A stretch of DNA of 64,000 nt. Source: Lentisphaera araneosa HTCC2155. Lineage in GTDB: Bacteria > Verrucomicrobiota > Lentisphaeria > Lentisphaerales > Lentisphaeraceae. Under the pieces are notes generated by a model, which did no database searches, had not been told where the DNA came from, and worked only from the letters and a program-made list of their open reading frames with translations. Position numbers and translations under genes: made by a program. This document shows positions 61,805-64,000 of this stretch, one piece after another. Where the stretch lies: NCBI RefSeq assembly GCF_000170755.1, contig NZ_ABCK01000014.1, positions 100,690-164,689 of the forward strand, given 5' to 3'. The first letter of the stretch is position 1. Every line of letters begins with the position of its first letter.

Positions 61805-61878
61805 CGGAACGTAGCGCAGTCTGGTAGCGCACATGTCTGGGGGACATGGTGTCGCAGGTTCAAATCCTGTCGTTCCGA
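61805..61878 (+). tRNA. tRNA-Pro (anticodon GGG)
   Basis: 74 bases. Acceptor arms CGGAACG (61805-61811) and CGTTCCG (61871-61877) pair fully. D-arm GCGC/GCGC with AGTCTGGTA, anticodon stem CATGT/ACATG around loop CTGGGGG giving GGG, and T-arm GCAGG/CCTGT with TTCAAAT. CGG at the acceptor start is typical of tRNA-Pro. CCA is not encoded. A terminator follows. Confidence 0.96.
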
Positions 61879-61890
61879 CTTTGCAAATCA

Positions 61891-61922
61891 AGCACTTACA
61901 GAAATGTAAGTGCTTTTTTTTG
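61891..61922 (+). terminator. Terminator of tRNA-Pro
   Basis: AGCACTTACA-GAAA-TGTAAGTGCT, a perfect 10-bp stem with a GNRA-like loop, followed by eight T. Confidence 0.95.
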
Positions 61923-62119
61923 CTCAAAAAAAGCTTGCAAAACTAAATATGACGATTTAATCAAAGTTCGAGTCTACTTCATTTGCTAACAAACTAGCGT
62001 AATAGTAAGACTTATCTCAAAAAAGGATTTAACAAGATAGACACCATTTAAGGCACTCCTATGCGTAATGCTTTCTGTCAGAAATTTCCGATTTCCAAAC
62101 ACTTTTCACCTGTTTCGCT

Positions 62120-62380
62120 CATCCATCCGCCCGCTGTTAAGCGGCCTTACCCCTAATTCCTTTTCCTAATGCCCCCTTTTTTCTATAATTCCTTTTTCGC
62201 CCCCACCCTTTACCTCTCCCCTGGGATCGCGGATGGCTCATCCGCATCAGTTCTACCCAACTTCCCCTTACTCTCTCCTCTCCGCCTTTATCCGCCCGCG
62301 GTGACAGCTGCAACCCGCTGTTAAGCGACTCCTTTTTCCTATCTATTTCCCTCCATTCGCCCGCGGTGGCAACCGCAATT
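62120..62380. repeat. Cluster of short GC-rich hairpins next to the integrase gene
   Basis: Hairpins CCGCT-GTTA-AGCGG (62131-62144), GCGGATG-GCT-CATCCGC (62229-62245) and CGCT-GTTA-AGCG (62316-62327) lie in the gap 61923-62342. The string CCGCCCGC recurs before several of them and CCGCGGTG(A/G)CA occurs twice (near 62296 and 62363). They look like a family of small dispersed repeats. GTTAAGC fits the integron core site GTTRRRY, but no complete attC could be built. Otherwise this gap holds no gene that I can see. Confidence 0.5.
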
Positions 62381-63623
62381 TATCCAAAGGGCTCGTCACA
62401 TTCGATTTATGCTTGCCCATAACATGCGTGTAAATCTGAGTAGTATTCACATCATTATGCCCCATAATCTCCTGCAGAGTACGTATATCATACCCATCCT
62501 CCAAAACATGCGTTGCAAAACTATGCCTCAGCGTATGAACCGTCGCAGACTTACTTATCCCCGCCTTTTCAATGGCATTCTTATAATGATTCGATAAGTA
62601 CCCAGGGGCAACATGATGACGTCTCAGAACATCTGCACGAGGGTCTATTGATAACGTACTTGCTGGGAATAACCAAAACCACGCCCATTCCTTACCCTTA
62701 TTCACTGACTTACGTTCCAAAGCATTTGGCAAATAACAGCCCGCCACCTCTTCAGCTCTATCTACATCATACAATTTGCGAATCTGAGCTAGGTGATTTT
62801 TTAAATCTTCCAACAAACTATCACCCAAAGGAACTTCCCTATCCTTATCCCCTTTGCCACTACGTATCGTCAAACACATGCGAGCCGTATCCACATCCTT
62901 GATACGCAAACGGTACGCCTCGCTATGACGTAGGCCACCACCATAAATCAAGCGAACCATCAACAAGGGAACACCTTCCATCACCGACATCAAAGCCATG
63001 ACCTCATCGCGTGTAAAAACTACTGGAAGCTTTGCTTTTCTAACGGCCCTTAATGATTGCGACAAATCTCCTAACTCTTTCTCCAAGACATAACGAAAAA
63101 AGTATACCAAGGCATTAAAAGCCTGATTCTGAGTCGAGGCCGCCACATCCTTATCCACTGCCAAATAACTTATAAACCGGGTCACGTTTTCGCCATTCAA
63201 GCCCTCCCCCTTAACAAAAGCCAAGTAGCGTACAACCCAACTGCCATAGGCCTGTTCCGTTTTGTAACTCTTGCGCTGCAGACGCATAACTTCCACCAAC
63301 TTAGCCAAGTACTCCTTAGTAACTTGACTCTCTTCCGTCGCCTTTACTTTACTTACAACTTGAGGCACTGATGCATCTGACTTGCGACGCCAATAAACAT
63401 AATGGCGTACCGCCTTACCTGCTTGATCTACCTGCCAATCCTCATGCGAACTTCTCAAATACGTCTCAAATGCCAACAAAGAAGAACCATCCCAAGGAGA
63501 ACACCCCTTCCTTTCGCAAAAACTCGCAAACTGATTTACCCAAATTAAATAAAACTTTAATTCCTTTTCCACCACGTGCTGAGACTTTAGGTATACCTCA
63601 AAATCTTTCATTTTAGCCATCAC
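62343..63623 (-). CDS. Integron-type integrase (IntI-like tyrosine recombinase), long form
   Basis: 426 aa. Catalytic residues: R232 (GGGLRHSEA), K257 (RSGKGDKDREVPL), H363xxR366 (HTLRHSFATH), H389 (GHNDV) and Y398 (IYTHV). The segment between 295 and 345, YLPNALERKSVNKGKEWAWFWLFPAS...IDPRADVLRRHHV, is the extra patch found only in integron integrases, used to hold the flipped-out bases of folded attC. Unlike IntI1 (337 aa), it has an additional N-terminal core-binding-like domain (1-85) before the usual one (about 100-185). It recombines gene cassettes at attI/attC. No attC array is visible; a group II intron lies 150 bases upstream of its start. Confidence 0.88.
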   Translation of the reverse strand: MMAKMKDFEVYLKSQHVVEKELKFYLIWVNQFASFCERKGCSPWDGSSLLAFETYLRSSHEDWQVDQAGKAVRHYVYWRRKSDASVPQVVSKVKATEESQVTKEYLAKLVEVMRLQRKSYKTEQAYGSWVVRYLAFVKGEGLNGENVTRFISYLAVDKDVAASTQNQAFNALVYFFRYVLEKELGDLSQSLRAVRKAKLPVVFTRDEVMALMSVMEGVPLLMVRLIYGGGLRHSEAYRLRIKDVDTARMCLTIRSGKGDKDREVPLGDSLLEDLKNHLAQIRKLYDVDRAEEVAGCYLPNALERKSVNKGKEWAWFWLFPASTLSIDPRADVLRRHHVAPGYLSNHYKNAIEKAGISKSATVHTLRHSFATHVLEDGYDIRTLQEIMGHNDVNTTQIYTHVMGKHKSNVTSPLDKLRLPPRANGGK

Positions 63624-63775
63624 TTATACTCCATACCTTAATATTAAAAACTTCTCCTAACTCCTGTATTCACCCATCTGTCCACAGTGACAAGCACTCT
63701 GCCTACGATGGCCGCCGCAAGCCACTCCAAAGCTCTACTCTCTTTGTCCTAACACCCCCTTTACCTTTACCCTGG

Positions 63776-64000
63776 ATAAGGGTAGGGAAAGCTCCTTGCG
63801 GAGCCTCCCCTCCTTCCGAACCGTACGTGCGGATCTCCCGCATACGGCTCTCCGGTCAATGCTTACTCCGAAGAGACTGAGATTCCAATAGCCAAGCCTC
63901 TTCCAGTGAAAAGAACCCTAGCTCTGCAAAGTATTTCTTGGTATATTTCCTGTTATCTATAAAGCGATGTGAACCTTTCTTACGATTGTACTTAGCGATA
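63776..64000 (-). mobile_element. 3' end of a group II intron (continues beyond window)
   Basis: On the minus strand, after the intron-encoded protein stop, domain V occupies 63850-63818 (GAGCCGTATGCGGGAG then ATCCGCACGTACGGTTC), with the AGC-type catalytic base and the typical bulge. Domain VI follows: GGGGAGGCTCC-GCAA-GGAGCTTTCCC, then CTACCCTTAT, with the likely 3' splice end near 63776. The 5' part and most of the reverse transcriptase lie to the right of the window. Confidence 0.88.
63856..64000 (-). CDS. C-terminal end of the group II intron-encoded protein (partial)
   Basis: The last 47 residues read IAKYNRKKGSHRFIDNRKYT, KKYFAELGFFSLEEAWLLES, QSLRSKH and stop, 5 bases before domain V. 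This position and the basic, aromatic composition fit the end of a maturase/reverse transcriptase. The remaining domains are outside the window, so completeness is unknown. Confidence 0.75.
   Translation of the reverse strand, partial: IAKYNRKKGSHRFIDNRKYTKKYFAELGFFSLEEAWLLESQSLRSKH

Noticed and set aside
62255..62325. attC built from ACCCAAC and GTTAAGC
   Set aside because: Both fit the core consensus, but their outer bases are not complementary and no inner L-type pairing was found.
61805..63623. tRNA-Pro as the attachment site of an integrated island carrying the integrase
   Set aside because: The tRNA is complete, no direct repeat of its 3' end is visible downstream, and the integrase is of the integron type, which does not use tRNA sites.

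Overview
The window reads like a chromosome segment of a marine, moderately AT-rich bacterium of the Planctomycetes-Verrucomicrobia-Lentisphaerae group, most likely a Lentisphaera-like organism. The inference rests on the families present: planctomycete-type cytochrome proteins (DUF1549/DUF1553 and DUF1592/DUF1588/DUF1585) paired with Tat-exported DUF1501/DUF1552 partners, a sulfatase, several ECF sigma factors, a sigma-linked Ser/Thr kinase, and many short dispersed hairpin repeats. No database search was possible; family names come from recognising motifs.

Layout. 1-7.6 kb: the 3' part of a ferritin-like/ATP-grasp protein, a 57-aa CGCP protein, serS with a co-transcribed ECF sigma factor, a UbiD decarboxylase and two small-family proteins. 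7.7-10.6 kb: an accessory stretch with a REP-associated (IS200-like) transposase, a strikingly GC-rich and heavily structured non-coding island (about 8.94-9.45 kb), and a probable exported ADP-ribosyltransferase toxin followed by a putative immunity gene. 10.7-22.2 kb: housekeeping genes (aroK, LD-carboxypeptidase, MsrB-MsrA with a frameshifted leader, DUF2851, pdxJ, acyl-CoA ligase, a CDC123-like ATP-grasp protein, ffh, map).

22.5-32.4 kb: a DUF2314 protein, an ECF sigma/Ser-Thr kinase pair, a DUF1592 cytochrome, a DUF1552 partner and a PQQ-propeller lipoprotein. 32.4-37 kb: 249-bp tandem repeats, a TPR lipoprotein, an excisionase-like HTH/zinc regulator and membrane proteins that share a TGATAG-type motif in their promoters. 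37.2-55.4 kb: an ECF sigma/FecR pair (the FecR tail is decayed) diverging from a long operon of cytochrome, DUF1501, sulfatase, PPC-domain and WD40 proteins, then a SulP transporter. The sigma gene and the operon carry matching divergent promoters of the form GTAACAAAA-N10-GGGAAATAG, good evidence that one ECF sigma factor drives both.

55.4-58.3 kb: two tandem DUF1670 genes inside matching terminal inverted repeats, an IS-like element without a recognisable catalytic domain, flanked by inverted arrays of short GC-rich repeats. 58.3-64 kb: a membrane protein, an IMPACT-family protein, two tiny proteins, a secreted propeller-type glycoside hydrolase, tRNA-Pro(GGG), an integron-type integrase with an extra N-terminal domain, and the 3' end of a group II intron running off the window.

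The best candidates for something undescribed are the DUF1670 element, the structured island abutting the toxin/immunity genes, and the integrase/intron region at the right edge.
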